Shown here: positions 23,516 to 31,376 of the stretch, in pieces | Layout: each line of letters opens with the position of its first letter | How positions within the stretch are numbered: the stretch's first letter is position 1 | NCBI GenBank assembly: GCA_022563535.1 | Contig: JADFNE010000050.1 | Span: 1 to 33,124 of the forward strand | Reading direction: 5' to 3' | Source of the DNA: Myxococcales bacterium | GTDB taxonomy: Bacteria > Myxococcota_A > UBA9160 > UBA4427 | Length of the DNA stretch: 33,124 nucleotides | Position numbers and translations under genes: made by a program | The notes under the pieces: model-generated | Databases searched by the model: none | What the model saw: the letters and a program-made list of their open reading frames with translations, nothing else | What the model was told of the DNA's origin: nothing

Positions 23516-24961
23516 ATGATGCATCGCGAGGCGCAGGCGCTAATTGCTCTGGTCACTGTGACGACCCTGATCGCAGGTTGCGCGGGCACTGGCGGGGGGG
23601 AAGACAAGCCCAAGAAGCGTACGATCCTCGCCACCGAGTACGACGATGTCACCATCGGCGCCGAAGCCGCCGTGGATCTTTCGCGCCAGATGGGGATCTA
23701 CGACGATCCAGCGATGACGGATTACGTACGGGAAGTCGGACGCCGCATGGTTCAATACACGGTGCGGCGCCCCTTCCAGTATCGCTTCTATATTGTCGAC
23801 CAGGCCATGCCCAACGCGTTCGCACTACCCGGCGGACATGTCTACATCTCCCGCGGCCTGCTCGCCCTGGCGAAGGACGAGGCCGAACTCGCCAATGTGA
23901 TCGGCCACGAGATCACACACGCCGCGGAACGACATGCGTCGGCACAGCAGGAAATGGCGCGTCGGGTCAACCCCTTCACCATGCCCATCGTGCGGATGAG
24001 TAAGCTCGCTTCGTACCAGCGCGCGCATGAAAACGACGCGGATCGGGGAGGGCAGCGCATTGCGGCAGCGGCGGGCTATGACCCTTTCGGTCTTCCGAAC
24101 TTTTTGCAGCGACTCGGCAATCTCGATCGCCTGCGCTTCGGTTCGCGACTCCCCGGCTACCTCGACACGCACCCCGGAACCATCGAGCGGGTAGCCACGA
24201 CCTCACAGCGCGCGGCGCAATTGGAAGTGGGACGAAGCGCACCGGTCGAAGCGGATGAGGCGGGGTATTTGAAACGAATCGAAGGCATCGTTATCGGGCC
24301 AAATCCCGCAGGAGGCGTGTTCCGCGGCAACCACTTCATTCACCCCGGTCTCGGCTTTCAGATGCGGTTTCCCGCAGGCTGGATCACTTCGAACGATCAG
24401 CAGAACGTTGGTGCCCGGTCACCCCAAGGTGGGGCTGTGGTTTTTTTGAGCGTCGAGGGAAAGGCAGCAGACCCGAAGGAATTTGCGGAGAAGTTCATTG
24501 CGCGCCATGAACGCCGGTTCAATCTGGAGATTCTGCGCAACACACCGATCGTGATCGGTGGGATCGATTCGTGGCGGGTTGCAGCCAACGGCAACGTCGG
24601 CGGCCAGCGCCTGGTGGGCCAACTCACCTTCATCCCGTACGGCGGCCTCATGTATCGGATCACTGCGGTGGCACCGCGACGGGGCGCCAATGCTTACGTC
24701 GCCGAGGCGCGCAATACCGTGCGGAGCTTTCGTCCTCTGCCCGAAGACGCCCGGGGAGGGTTCGAGGTGATGCGACTGCGCACAGTGCGGGCCCGTTCTG
24801 GGGAGACGATCCCAGCACTCATGAAACGCACGGGCAGTGGGTTCCGGCCCGGTGGCATCGCGGTACTCAATGGCTTGTTCGTCGATCATCGTTTCCGTGG
24901 CGGCGAAATGGTGAAAATCGCGGCAGTGGAACCTTACGAACCGGCGCGCGGCACGCAATGA
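23516..24961 (+). CDS. M48-family metalloprotease lipoprotein with C-terminal LysM-like module
   Basis: 481 residues. AAAGGAG precedes the ATG. The lipobox LIAGC (Cys22) gives a lipoprotein. The zinc motif HEITH (His131, Glu132, His135) and the third ligand in HENDADRGG (Glu172) are both present, preceded by NAFALPGGHVYISRGLL, as in BepA/YfgC-like M48 proteases. Known members act in the periplasm on outer-membrane proteins such as LptD or BamA substrates. The C-terminal half (about 290-400) is a separate domain with a PsbP/heme-like FPAGW segment, and the last 50 residues (VRARSGETIPALMKRTG, VLNGL, GEMVKI) look like a degenerate LysM-type module. The stop overlaps the start of the permease gene (ATGA, 24958-24961). 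Confidence 0.9.
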   Translation: MMHREAQALIALVTVTTLIAGCAGTGGGEDKPKKRTILATEYDDVTIGAEAAVDLSRQMGIYDDPAMTDYVREVGRRMVQYTVRRPFQYRFYIVDQAMPNAFALPGGHVYISRGLLALAKDEAELANVIGHEITHAAERHASAQQEMARRVNPFTMPIVRMSKLASYQRAHENDADRGGQRIAAAAGYDPFGLPNFLQRLGNLDRLRFGSRLPGYLDTHPGTIERVATTSQRAAQLEVGRSAPVEADEAGYLKRIEGIVIGPNPAGGVFRGNHFIHPGLGFQMRFPAGWITSNDQQNVGARSPQGGAVVFLSVEGKAADPKEFAEKFIARHERRFNLEILRNTPIVIGGIDSWRVAANGNVGGQRLVGQLTFIPYGGLMYRITAVAPRRGANAYVAEARNTVRSFRPLPEDARGGFEVMRLRTVRARSGETIPALMKRTGSGFRPGGIAVLNGLFVDHRFRGGEMVKIAAVEPYEPARGTQ

Positions 24962-26070
24962 CTGACCTTTCCAAACGACCAACGACGCCAAACGAAGTCA
25001 TCGAAGCGCGTGAAGAGACCATGCGGCGCGCGACCGACATTGCGGTGCGCCTCGGCGCGCTTGCGATCATTGTCGCCTGGTGCCTCACAATCATTGCTCC
25101 ATTTGTCGGCATCGTTGCGTGGGGGTTGATCATTGCAATCGCGGTGACGGGGCCTTACGAAAGCGTTGCCACGACGCTCGGGAGTCGGAGAGGTCTCACG
25201 GCGACGCTGTTCGTGCTGCTAGGGTTCGCCCTGATCGTCGTTCCCGCCGTTCTACTCTCAGACACGCTCGTCTCTGGCGCCCAACATTTCGCCCGGGATA
25301 TCTCTGATGGTTCGATAGAAGTGCCACCACCGCCGGCCCACGTCGCGGACTGGCCAATTGTCGGTGACCAGATCTATGACATTTGGAGCCTTGCGTACGA
25401 AAACCTGACGGCTGCACTTGCAAAGCTCGGGCCTCAGCTCCAGGCGGTGAGCGCGTGGCTGCTCAAAGCGGCGGGCTCAGTCGGTGCGGGTCTGCTGCAG
25501 CTGTTCGGGTCGTTGATCGTCGCGGGCTTCATACTCAGTCGCGGAGCGGATCGCGCCGAGGCGATGGAAAAGCTGGGATCGAGATTGGCTGGAGCACGGC
25601 GAGGCCCGGCGCTCGTGAAACTCGCGCGCGCGACGGTGAGTAGTGTGGTTCAGGGGATCGTGGGAGTGGCGCTGATCCAAGCGATTCTCGCTGGAGTGGG
25701 CTTCGTTGCTGCCGATGTTCCAGGTGCGGGGCTCTGGGCCATGCTTGTGCTCGTGTCTGCCATCGTCCAGCTCCCGGTGGGTCTGGTTGTCATCCCACCC
25801 ATCCTGCTGGTCTTCTCGTCGGCCAGTACGACGGTCGCGGTCCTGTTCACGCTGTGGTGCGTTTTCATTTCGCTCGTCGACAATTTCTTGAAGCCGATCC
25901 TCTTTGGTCGCGGTGTCGAGATCCCCACCATCGTGATCTTCGTGGGCGCCATCGGTGGCATGCTGTCGATGGGCATCATCGGTCTGTTCGTCGGATCAGT
26001 TGTGCTCGCCGTTGGCTACGAACTCTTCAAGGCCTGGATCGACGAAGACGAAGCGTCGGCGCAGACGTAG
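24958..26070 (+). CDS. AI-2E family transporter
   Basis: 370 residues from the ATG at 24958, which overlaps the protease stop by four bases; the frame is open to 24571 but that is inside the protease gene. Helices occur at about 30-48, 52-67, 80-103, 165-190, 225-255, 260-285, 290-308 and 325-350, with the PerM/YdiK-type LIVAGFILSRGADRAEAME, IVGVALIQAILAGVGF and DNFLKPILFGRGVEIPTIVIFVGAIGGM. The family is named after AI-2 export by TqsA, but members include Na+/H+ antiporters and permeases, so AI-2 transport is not implied. Coupling to an M48 lipoprotein protease is the informative context. Confidence 0.9.
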   Translation: MTDLSKRPTTPNEVIEAREETMRRATDIAVRLGALAIIVAWCLTIIAPFVGIVAWGLIIAIAVTGPYESVATTLGSRRGLTATLFVLLGFALIVVPAVLLSDTLVSGAQHFARDISDGSIEVPPPPAHVADWPIVGDQIYDIWSLAYENLTAALAKLGPQLQAVSAWLLKAAGSVGAGLLQLFGSLIVAGFILSRGADRAEAMEKLGSRLAGARRGPALVKLARATVSSVVQGIVGVALIQAILAGVGFVAADVPGAGLWAMLVLVSAIVQLPVGLVVIPPILLVFSSASTTVAVLFTLWCVFISLVDNFLKPILFGRGVEIPTIVIFVGAIGGMLSMGIIGLFVGSVVLAVGYELFKAWIDEDEASAQT

Positions 26071-26078
26071 GCGTCCAG

Positions 26079-26528
26079 TCAGTCGTCGTAATATTCGGCG
26101 AGTTGATCGAGGAGCTTTTCCGCGGCCGCAATGTTCTCACGCTGTTGCTTCGCCGGAATGGCGTCTCTCGCCCCACTACGGATATTGTGGAACAGTTCGC
26201 GCACCTGCTCGAAATAGAGTTCCGTCGCGGAATGTCCCCGGCCCCTGTGAAGTTGTTTGGCATATCCGCTGGCGATCTCGCTGAGGCGCCCAAGGCCGCT
26301 GACGGCGCCATCCCTCATGCGCTGCCGTATTACTGTTTCCTGCTGAGCTGCTGTTTTGGTTGCGAGCGAGATTTTGGACAGCGAGATCACGAACTCGTCC
26401 GCGAGTTTCATCACTTCGTCCTGGTCCCATGCCCGTGTCTCCGCAAGAGCCGGAACTGCTCCCAGCATCGATGTGTTGAGTAGTACGATTGCCATCATGA
26501 CGAGATTGAAGAGGCGAAACTTTCTCAT
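26079..26528 (-). CDS. Small helical periplasmic protein, unknown
   Basis: 149 residues. AAAGGTG lies 9 bases before the ATG. The signal peptide ends GAVPALA/ET near residue 29. The mature part is about 120 residues, predicted mostly helical, with no cysteines and a charged amphipathic pattern (EVMKLADEFVISLSKISLATKTAAQQETVIRQ, EKLLDQLAEYYDD). No family is recognised. It ends only 8 bases from the convergent permease gene and is on the strand of the phospholipase gene 43 bases upstream, so it may share that transcript. Confidence 0.65.
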   Translation of the reverse strand: MRKFRLFNLVMMAIVLLNTSMLGAVPALAETRAWDQDEVMKLADEFVISLSKISLATKTAAQQETVIRQRMRDGAVSGLGRLSEIASGYAKQLHRGRGHSATELYFEQVRELFHNIRSGARDAIPAKQQRENIAAAEKLLDQLAEYYDD

Positions 26529-26571
26529 AAATCTGCACCTTTGAAAATATGTTCGGTCCCCGCCAAAACGC

Positions 26572-27420
26572 TCAGCGGATCATTGAGAATCCTATTCGCG
26601 TAACGTGTCGCTGTTTGCGAAAGTCAATCAGGCTCTCGGCGTAGCCATCAAAGCGCTGCACCATGAAATACAACTCAATATTGGACCTCAGCAGTTTGGG
26701 TAGGGGGTAGTTTAAGTCCGTAAGCACACTCCATCCCTTGATTCCATGCTGATAGTGGGTCGCGAGAGAGAATCCGCCCTTCTTGGCGACCATCAGCTCT
26801 AGATCGAAATATCCTCGGTATTTGTCGAGGTCGCGATTCGTATCGTTGTCGTTTCCCACGTAGGCGAAGACTTCGGGTGCAAATAACACTGCGTAGTCTT
26901 TTCCTAGATCGAAGATCCAGTGCAATTTGGTGTAGATGAAGTTCGTGCTTCGGGAATCGTCCCCGTCTCGACCGTTGGATTCGTGCCGGAATCCCCCCTG
27001 CGCCTGAAAGCCTTCTGCCCACGACGGGCCCAAGAGAATGAAGGGGGAGAGATAAAAGATCTCTGGCTTGTAGCTCGTATCTGCGAAGGGCTTGGAATCG
27101 GATTGCAAATCCCAGAACGAAGTCTGGGTGTAGGCCAAATTCAAGCCCGTGATCGCCGGGAATCGCTCGGCAAGGCTGCCGCCCGATTTGATGAACTGAT
27201 AACGAAAGCTGATCTGGTATTTACTCCTTTCAGGATCGGTCCCCACTGCGAAGTACATGGGATGATAGGGATAGAAGTTGAATGCGTAGGGCTGGAAGTC
27301 CTCGCGAAGTTGCTCGAGCTTTTCGCGACCCGACTCCTTCGGCTGCTTCTCATCATCCGCGCTGGCGATGAGAGAGACTGAAGTAAGCGTGACGGCAATC
27401 AGCAGGTTGGACCAGCGCAT
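26572..27420 (-). CDS. pldA: Outer-membrane phospholipase A1 (OMPLA)
   Basis: 282 residues. Signal peptide MRWSNLLIAVTLTSVSLIASA then mature barrel. The catalytic triad is HESNGRDGDDSRSTN: His146, Ser148 and Asn160, with the same spacing as E. coli His142, Ser144 and Asn156. The calcium residues Arg151 and Ser156 match Arg147 and Ser152, and the surrounding LNLAYTQTSFWDLQ aligns with the YTQKSWWQLS stretch of E. coli. Known activity: calcium-dependent hydrolysis of outer-leaflet phospholipid acyl chains, active as a dimer and triggered by membrane disturbance. AGGGGA precedes the ATG. It is 45 bases downstream of the DUF4105 gene on the same strand. Confidence 0.92.
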   Translation of the reverse strand: MRWSNLLIAVTLTSVSLIASADDEKQPKESGREKLEQLREDFQPYAFNFYPYHPMYFAVGTDPERSKYQISFRYQFIKSGGSLAERFPAITGLNLAYTQTSFWDLQSDSKPFADTSYKPEIFYLSPFILLGPSWAEGFQAQGGFRHESNGRDGDDSRSTNFIYTKLHWIFDLGKDYAVLFAPEVFAYVGNDNDTNRDLDKYRGYFDLELMVAKKGGFSLATHYQHGIKGWSVLTDLNYPLPKLLRSNIELYFMVQRFDGYAESLIDFRKQRHVTRIGFSMIR

Positions 27421-27465
27421 TCAATTTCCCCTTTGCCTCGATTCTCAATTCGTTGGAAAACGAGG

Positions 27466-28458
27466 TCAGATTCCGGTCGTCTCTTTACGAATTTGGGTCG
27501 AAAAGTCGGCTGAGCTGCCGGCAGACTTCGCGCGGGCGGTGATATCGGCACGCTTGCGTACTTCTTCGAAGGGCAGGCGGTTGTCGATCGTACCTCGCAT
27601 ATAGCCGAGTTCGTCCAAGGTTCCGTTGACCAGTATGCGCCAGTTGAACGGGTTCTTGGGTGCCACATGCTGCACGTGGTGGCGAATGGTGGTAGTGCAG
27701 TTCTGCAGCATGGCGTTGTACCAACGCGGCTCATCGGCGAGACGATTGATCGCTTCGAAGTAATCGAGCAAAACCGCTCGGTCGAGCTCTGGAGGCGTTT
27801 GCAGTCGGTAGCGACGGACGAGTTCTCCGCGGTGGTTTGTGCGGACTCCGATGAGATCACGCTCGTCGGCGACCACGTAATAAAGCTCGTATTGACGAAA
27901 GAACCCGAGCAGGGCGGAGTAGGATTCGCCGACTTCCTTGCGGGTCTCGATCGAGATCGCGAGATGTTTGCCGTCGCCGAAATCCCAGCTCATGATCGTG
28001 TGGGCAATCAGCGGCGAGCCCCAGTAGGACATGAAAAAATCGATCCCGCGCAGCTGCTCCAGATCATAGCTGCGGGTTTCCCAGTGTTCGGTGAAGTCGG
28101 TCTCTGAGCGGTACTCGAAGTTGCGAACGTTTTCTACGGTTACGTGATTGCCCTCGATGGTGATCCGTGGGAGCTTCGCCACCTCAGGCAACCATTCGCG
28201 TTCGTTGCTCGGCTCGAGACCCAGCCACCAAATGAGCACCAGACCAAACAAGAAGAGAAAGGCCGCAGTCGCTTTGATGTGCGGGCGCACCAGCGCGAAG
28301 AGAGCGATGGTTGTTCCCGCAATCCCCGCTGAGAGAATGCCAGCCGCCAAGCGCGAACTCGGACCGTCGACCCAGACCGCAGCGCACGCCCAAATTGTCG
28401 CAAGCGAGATGGTGGGGAGCACGATTGCTAGACGTGCAATTCCACTCCACAAGCTCAT
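27466..28458 (-). CDS. DUF4105 (Lnb N-terminal periplasmic domain-like) membrane protein
   Basis: 330 residues from the ATG at 28458, supported by CGGAG 6 bases upstream; a TTG at 28500 would add 14 residues. Three N-terminal membrane helices (about 8-28, 36-56 and 62-80) are followed by a periplasmic domain from about 85. Domain marks are YWGSPLIAHTIMSWDF (His153), ISIETRKEVGESYS (171-180), GFFRQYELYYVVADERDLI and YNAMLQNCTTTI (Cys254). This is the domain called DUF4105 or Lnb_N; some members take part in lipoprotein N-acylation, others are unstudied. Which residue is catalytic is not known to me. It is paired with the OMPLA gene. Confidence 0.85.
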   Translation of the reverse strand: MSLWSGIARLAIVLPTISLATIWACAAVWVDGPSSRLAAGILSAGIAGTTIALFALVRPHIKATAAFLFLFGLVLIWWLGLEPSNEREWLPEVAKLPRITIEGNHVTVENVRNFEYRSETDFTEHWETRSYDLEQLRGIDFFMSYWGSPLIAHTIMSWDFGDGKHLAISIETRKEVGESYSALLGFFRQYELYYVVADERDLIGVRTNHRGELVRRYRLQTPPELDRAVLLDYFEAINRLADEPRWYNAMLQNCTTTIRHHVQHVAPKNPFNWRILVNGTLDELGYMRGTIDNRLPFEEVRKRADITARAKSAGSSADFSTQIRKETTGI

Positions 28459-28548
28459 TGGGGGCTCCGAACTGTCATTTTTGAGATCCGCCTCGTTCAA
28501 GCTAACAGGGGCTGTGCAGTCACGTCATGTTACAGAACTGCTTTTCCT

Positions 28549-28576
28549 TTGACGAAGCCTCAACTCTCCCTATTAT
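28549..28576 (+). promoter_or_regulatory. Candidate sigma-70 promoter of the DUF4056-like gene
   Basis: TTGACG at 28549-28554, a 16-base spacer and TATTAT at 28571-28576. Both boxes match the consensus at five of six positions. Transcription would begin near 28583, about 40 bases before the ATG at 28624. It lies in the divergent gap with the DUF4105 gene. Confidence 0.55.
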
Positions 28577-28623
28577 TCATGTATCTGTCGGCGACCGCGA
28601 GTCGAACCTTCGAGGAGCATCTG

Positions 28624-29880
28624 ATGCCCAGATTGGTCTTGAATTTGACATTGATCGCGTTGGCGTCGGCATTTCTCCTGGGCGGCTGCGCGAACGTCGA
28701 GCCGAAGTGGACGAGCGAGCGCCCAGGGGTAGAGGTCAAGGACTTCCTGCGCGAGCTTCTGAGCGAGACCATTCCCGAAATTCCCGCACCGAGTCACCTG
28801 CGACCGTGTTGTGCGTTCGGCTCCGACATCAGGGTTCGCCTCGGACCAGTCCCCGTTCCTGGTATCATGCTCGACAATATCATCAGCCCAGAAGATATTG
28901 GTATCCATCGTTACGACAATGGCTTGTTGTCCCTGCAAAGAGTCGACGGAGGCCTCGAGATCGTCCAGGAGTCCAACGGCCTGGTGTACACCTGCCGCGG
29001 GGGCTTTATAGATACGGCACACGTACGCGACTATGCAGACTGGACGGTTTATCTTGCGGCGAAGATCGCCAGAGCTGCAGATACGGGCACCACGTTGACC
29101 CTCAGTAGCGAAGGTGCGACTCGGCGCGTTCACATCAAACCATTGCCGCCGCAGCTCGTCTCGTACACCGAGCTGCGCGATGCCGTGGTCGCGCTCTCGC
29201 AGTACGTTGCCTTTCAGCTTTCGATCTGGCATGAGATCTCGACCTGGCTCGGCTGGTCGGCGTCGGCGGCGTTTTCTGAAGAAGCGTCCGCCTTTTCTCC
29301 TGAAGATCTGTATTCGAATCTAGTGGGCATCAAGATCGCGGGGCGGGTGATCGAAGACGGGCGCGCGTTCAGCGAAACGGAGTTCAACGCGAACGTGAGC
29401 GAAACTCTCGTCAAGGCGGTCGAGCTTCTGGGCGGCGTACCAAAGGATGTAGGCCGCAGAGCTGCGGCCTATGTGGACGGAATCTGGTGGCAGTCCGAAA
29501 AACGCCTTCCCTCGGCAGATCTCGTCTTGAAACGAAATATGGAAATAGGCGAGGTGATCGCGCCGTGGCGTGTTTCGATGTCTCACTGGAGCCAAGATGT
29601 AGAAGACGCCGTCGACCGATACTGTGGTGGCGATGACCGACCGGTACTCCTCAGCAATCCGAACAGTTATAAAGGGTACGCGCTACACCAGTTCGCCACC
29701 CTGGAACTCGAACTCGAGGATGCGACGGCCAAGCGCCTCCCTATCAAAATGCCCAAGAGCGGCGTCCTGACTCAACAGGATTTTCCGACGCTCATCGAAG
29801 CGATTCGCAAGATCAACGATGAGCGATACGGTAGCGGCGCAAGCACACCGGTCCGCATGCGGGATGGGTCCTCGCGCTAG
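28624..29880 (+). CDS. DUF4056-like lipoprotein, unknown function
   Basis: 418 residues from the ATG at 28624 (AGGAG 6 bases upstream); the earlier ATG at 28549 overlaps the promoter. Signal with lipobox FLLGGC gives Cys22 as the lipidated residue. Recognisable segments: RPCCAFG (60-66), DIGIHRYDNG, GLVYTCRGGFIDTAHVRDYADW (119-140), and FQLSIWHEISTWLGW (197-211, with His203 and Glu204) followed by SAFSPEDLYSNLVGIKIA. From memory this matches DUF4056. The conserved His/Asp/Cys residues suggest an enzyme active site, but no reaction is known. The gene ends in CTAG and shares these four bases with the stop of the opposing RND gene. Confidence 0.72.
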   Translation: MPRLVLNLTLIALASAFLLGGCANVEPKWTSERPGVEVKDFLRELLSETIPEIPAPSHLRPCCAFGSDIRVRLGPVPVPGIMLDNIISPEDIGIHRYDNGLLSLQRVDGGLEIVQESNGLVYTCRGGFIDTAHVRDYADWTVYLAAKIARAADTGTTLTLSSEGATRRVHIKPLPPQLVSYTELRDAVVALSQYVAFQLSIWHEISTWLGWSASAAFSEEASAFSPEDLYSNLVGIKIAGRVIEDGRAFSETEFNANVSETLVKAVELLGGVPKDVGRRAAAYVDGIWWQSEKRLPSADLVLKRNMEIGEVIAPWRVSMSHWSQDVEDAVDRYCGGDDRPVLLSNPNSYKGYALHQFATLELELEDATAKRLPIKMPKSGVLTQQDFPTLIEAIRKINDERYGSGASTPVRMRDGSSR

Positions 29881-31376
29881 CCGGCCGCCGAGCCGTCAGC
29901 CTCGCCAGCGGGCACGATGATCGAGTAGAAAACCGGCAGAACTAGCATCGTGAGCACCGTGGCGAACACGAGGCCCGCAATGATCGTGACCGCCATCGCG
30001 GCGAAGAACGCGTCGAACAGCAGCGGGATCATCCCAAGTGCGGTTGTGGCTGCGGCCATTGCGACGGGTCGCAACCGGCTCGTGGCAGAATCCACAATGG
30101 CGTCAGACTGTTGCTTGCCGCTCGCGCTCTGAAGATTGATTTCATCGACGAGTACGATCGCGTTCTTGATCAGCATGCCAATCAGGCTCAGGAAGCCGAG
30201 CAGGGACATGAAGCCGAAGGGCATGCCGGTAGCAAGCAGCCCAGCGGTCACGCCGATCAAAGCCAGGGGAACGTTGAGCCAGATCACCAGGGTCTGACGC
30301 AGTGAGTTGAACAGGGCGACGGTGACCAATACCATGTAAAGAACGAAGGTCGGAATAGACGCCGCAAGGCCCGCTTGGGCGTTACCGGAATCCTCGTACT
30401 CTCCTCCCCATTCCAGCGTGTAGTCCTCGGGCAGCTCGATGGCTTCGACCAGGGGCCGCAGCTGGGCAAACAGCTGGCTCGCGGGACCTCGCTGGGGATC
30501 GCAATAGACGATCAATGTAGGCTTTCGGTCGAGGCGCATTATGAGTTCGTCTTCAAAATCAGTTTCGAAGGCGGACACGACTTGCGCCAGCGGAATCATC
30601 TTTCCCGCGACGGGACTCCAGATCTGCAGACTGCGGACGCTCGTGACATCGGCTCGCTGAACATCCCCAGCCCGCATGATGATCGGCAGGAGTTTGTCTT
30701 CCTCCCTGAACAGGCCAACGCTCACGCCCTGGAACCCCTCGCGCAGGGTTTTCGCGATGTCGGCGCGTTGGATCCCTGCGAGGTTTGCCTGGCGCTCCGC
30801 GACCACGGGGCGCAGCACTTTTACGCGTTGGCGCCAGTCCGTGCGCAGGGCCTTGGCATTGCCGCTTTCTGCAAAGATGGTTTTCGTCTGGGTGGCAAGC
30901 TCGCGCAAGACATTGGGGTCGGGACCACTAAAGCGCGCTTGAATCTTTCCCGTGCTCCCCGGTCCGAGCTGAAACCTGGAGCCGTATCCGAGGGCATCTG
31001 GAAACTCGACGCTGACGTGGGACTCGATACTACCGATCAGTCCGTCGATGCGGGAGGAATCGTCAACGTCGACCAGGAACTGCGCGTAGGCGGAGTTCAG
31101 CTTCTCGGGCGCGTAAGTGAGAAGGAAACGAAGGCCTCCTTTGCCGAGCAGAGTCGTGACGTGGGTGACCCCTTCTTGCTCGAGTATGTAGTCCTCGAGT
31201 TTTTGCGCCTGGCGCTCCGTTTCCGAAATATGGGTGCCCTGGGGCAGCCAAAAATCGACCATCATCTGGGGGCGAGTCGAAGGCGGAAAAAAGCTCTGCT
31301 CCACGAAGCCAAAGCCCAAAATGGATGCACCGAACACGACGATGACCACGCTTACGGTGAGCCAGCGCATCCGCAT
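29877..31376 (-). CDS. RND efflux permease, C-terminal half (frameshifted part)
   Basis: 499 residues read from an in-frame ATG, but this is not a separate gene: the upstream frame (YAGRFYVVFRGFLYSC) continues the RND family sequence from before the ATG. It carries transmembrane helix 7 (WLTVSVVIVVFGASILGFGF), the second periplasmic porter domain and helices 8-12, with GMLIKNAIVLVDEINLQ in TM10, where the conserved Lys of RND proton relays sits. With one base added near 31425, it joins the gene part at 31352-32929 to give a protein of about 1017 residues, normal for the family. The stop codon shares CTAG with the convergent lipoprotein gene. Confidence 0.8.
   Translation of the reverse strand: MRMRWLTVSVVIVVFGASILGFGFVEQSFFPPSTRPQMMVDFWLPQGTHISETERQAQKLEDYILEQEGVTHVTTLLGKGGLRFLLTYAPEKLNSAYAQFLVDVDDSSRIDGLIGSIESHVSVEFPDALGYGSRFQLGPGSTGKIQARFSGPDPNVLRELATQTKTIFAESGNAKALRTDWRQRVKVLRPVVAERQANLAGIQRADIAKTLREGFQGVSVGLFREEDKLLPIIMRAGDVQRADVTSVRSLQIWSPVAGKMIPLAQVVSAFETDFEDELIMRLDRKPTLIVYCDPQRGPASQLFAQLRPLVEAIELPEDYTLEWGGEYEDSGNAQAGLAASIPTFVLYMVLVTVALFNSLRQTLVIWLNVPLALIGVTAGLLATGMPFGFMSLLGFLSLIGMLIKNAIVLVDEINLQSASGKQQSDAIVDSATSRLRPVAMAAATTALGMIPLLFDAFFAAMAVTIIAGLVFATVLTMLVLPVFYSIIVPAGEADGSAAG

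Noticed and set aside
23377-24003. Plus-strand ORF in another frame over the M48 gene start
   Set aside because: Arg/His/Pro-rich shadow; the M48 frame has a strong ribosome-binding site, lipobox and zinc motif.
24958-26070. Quorum-sensing AI-2 exporter
   Set aside because: The family name alone does not support AI-2 transport; many members move other ions or substrates, and no luxS or lsr gene is in the window.
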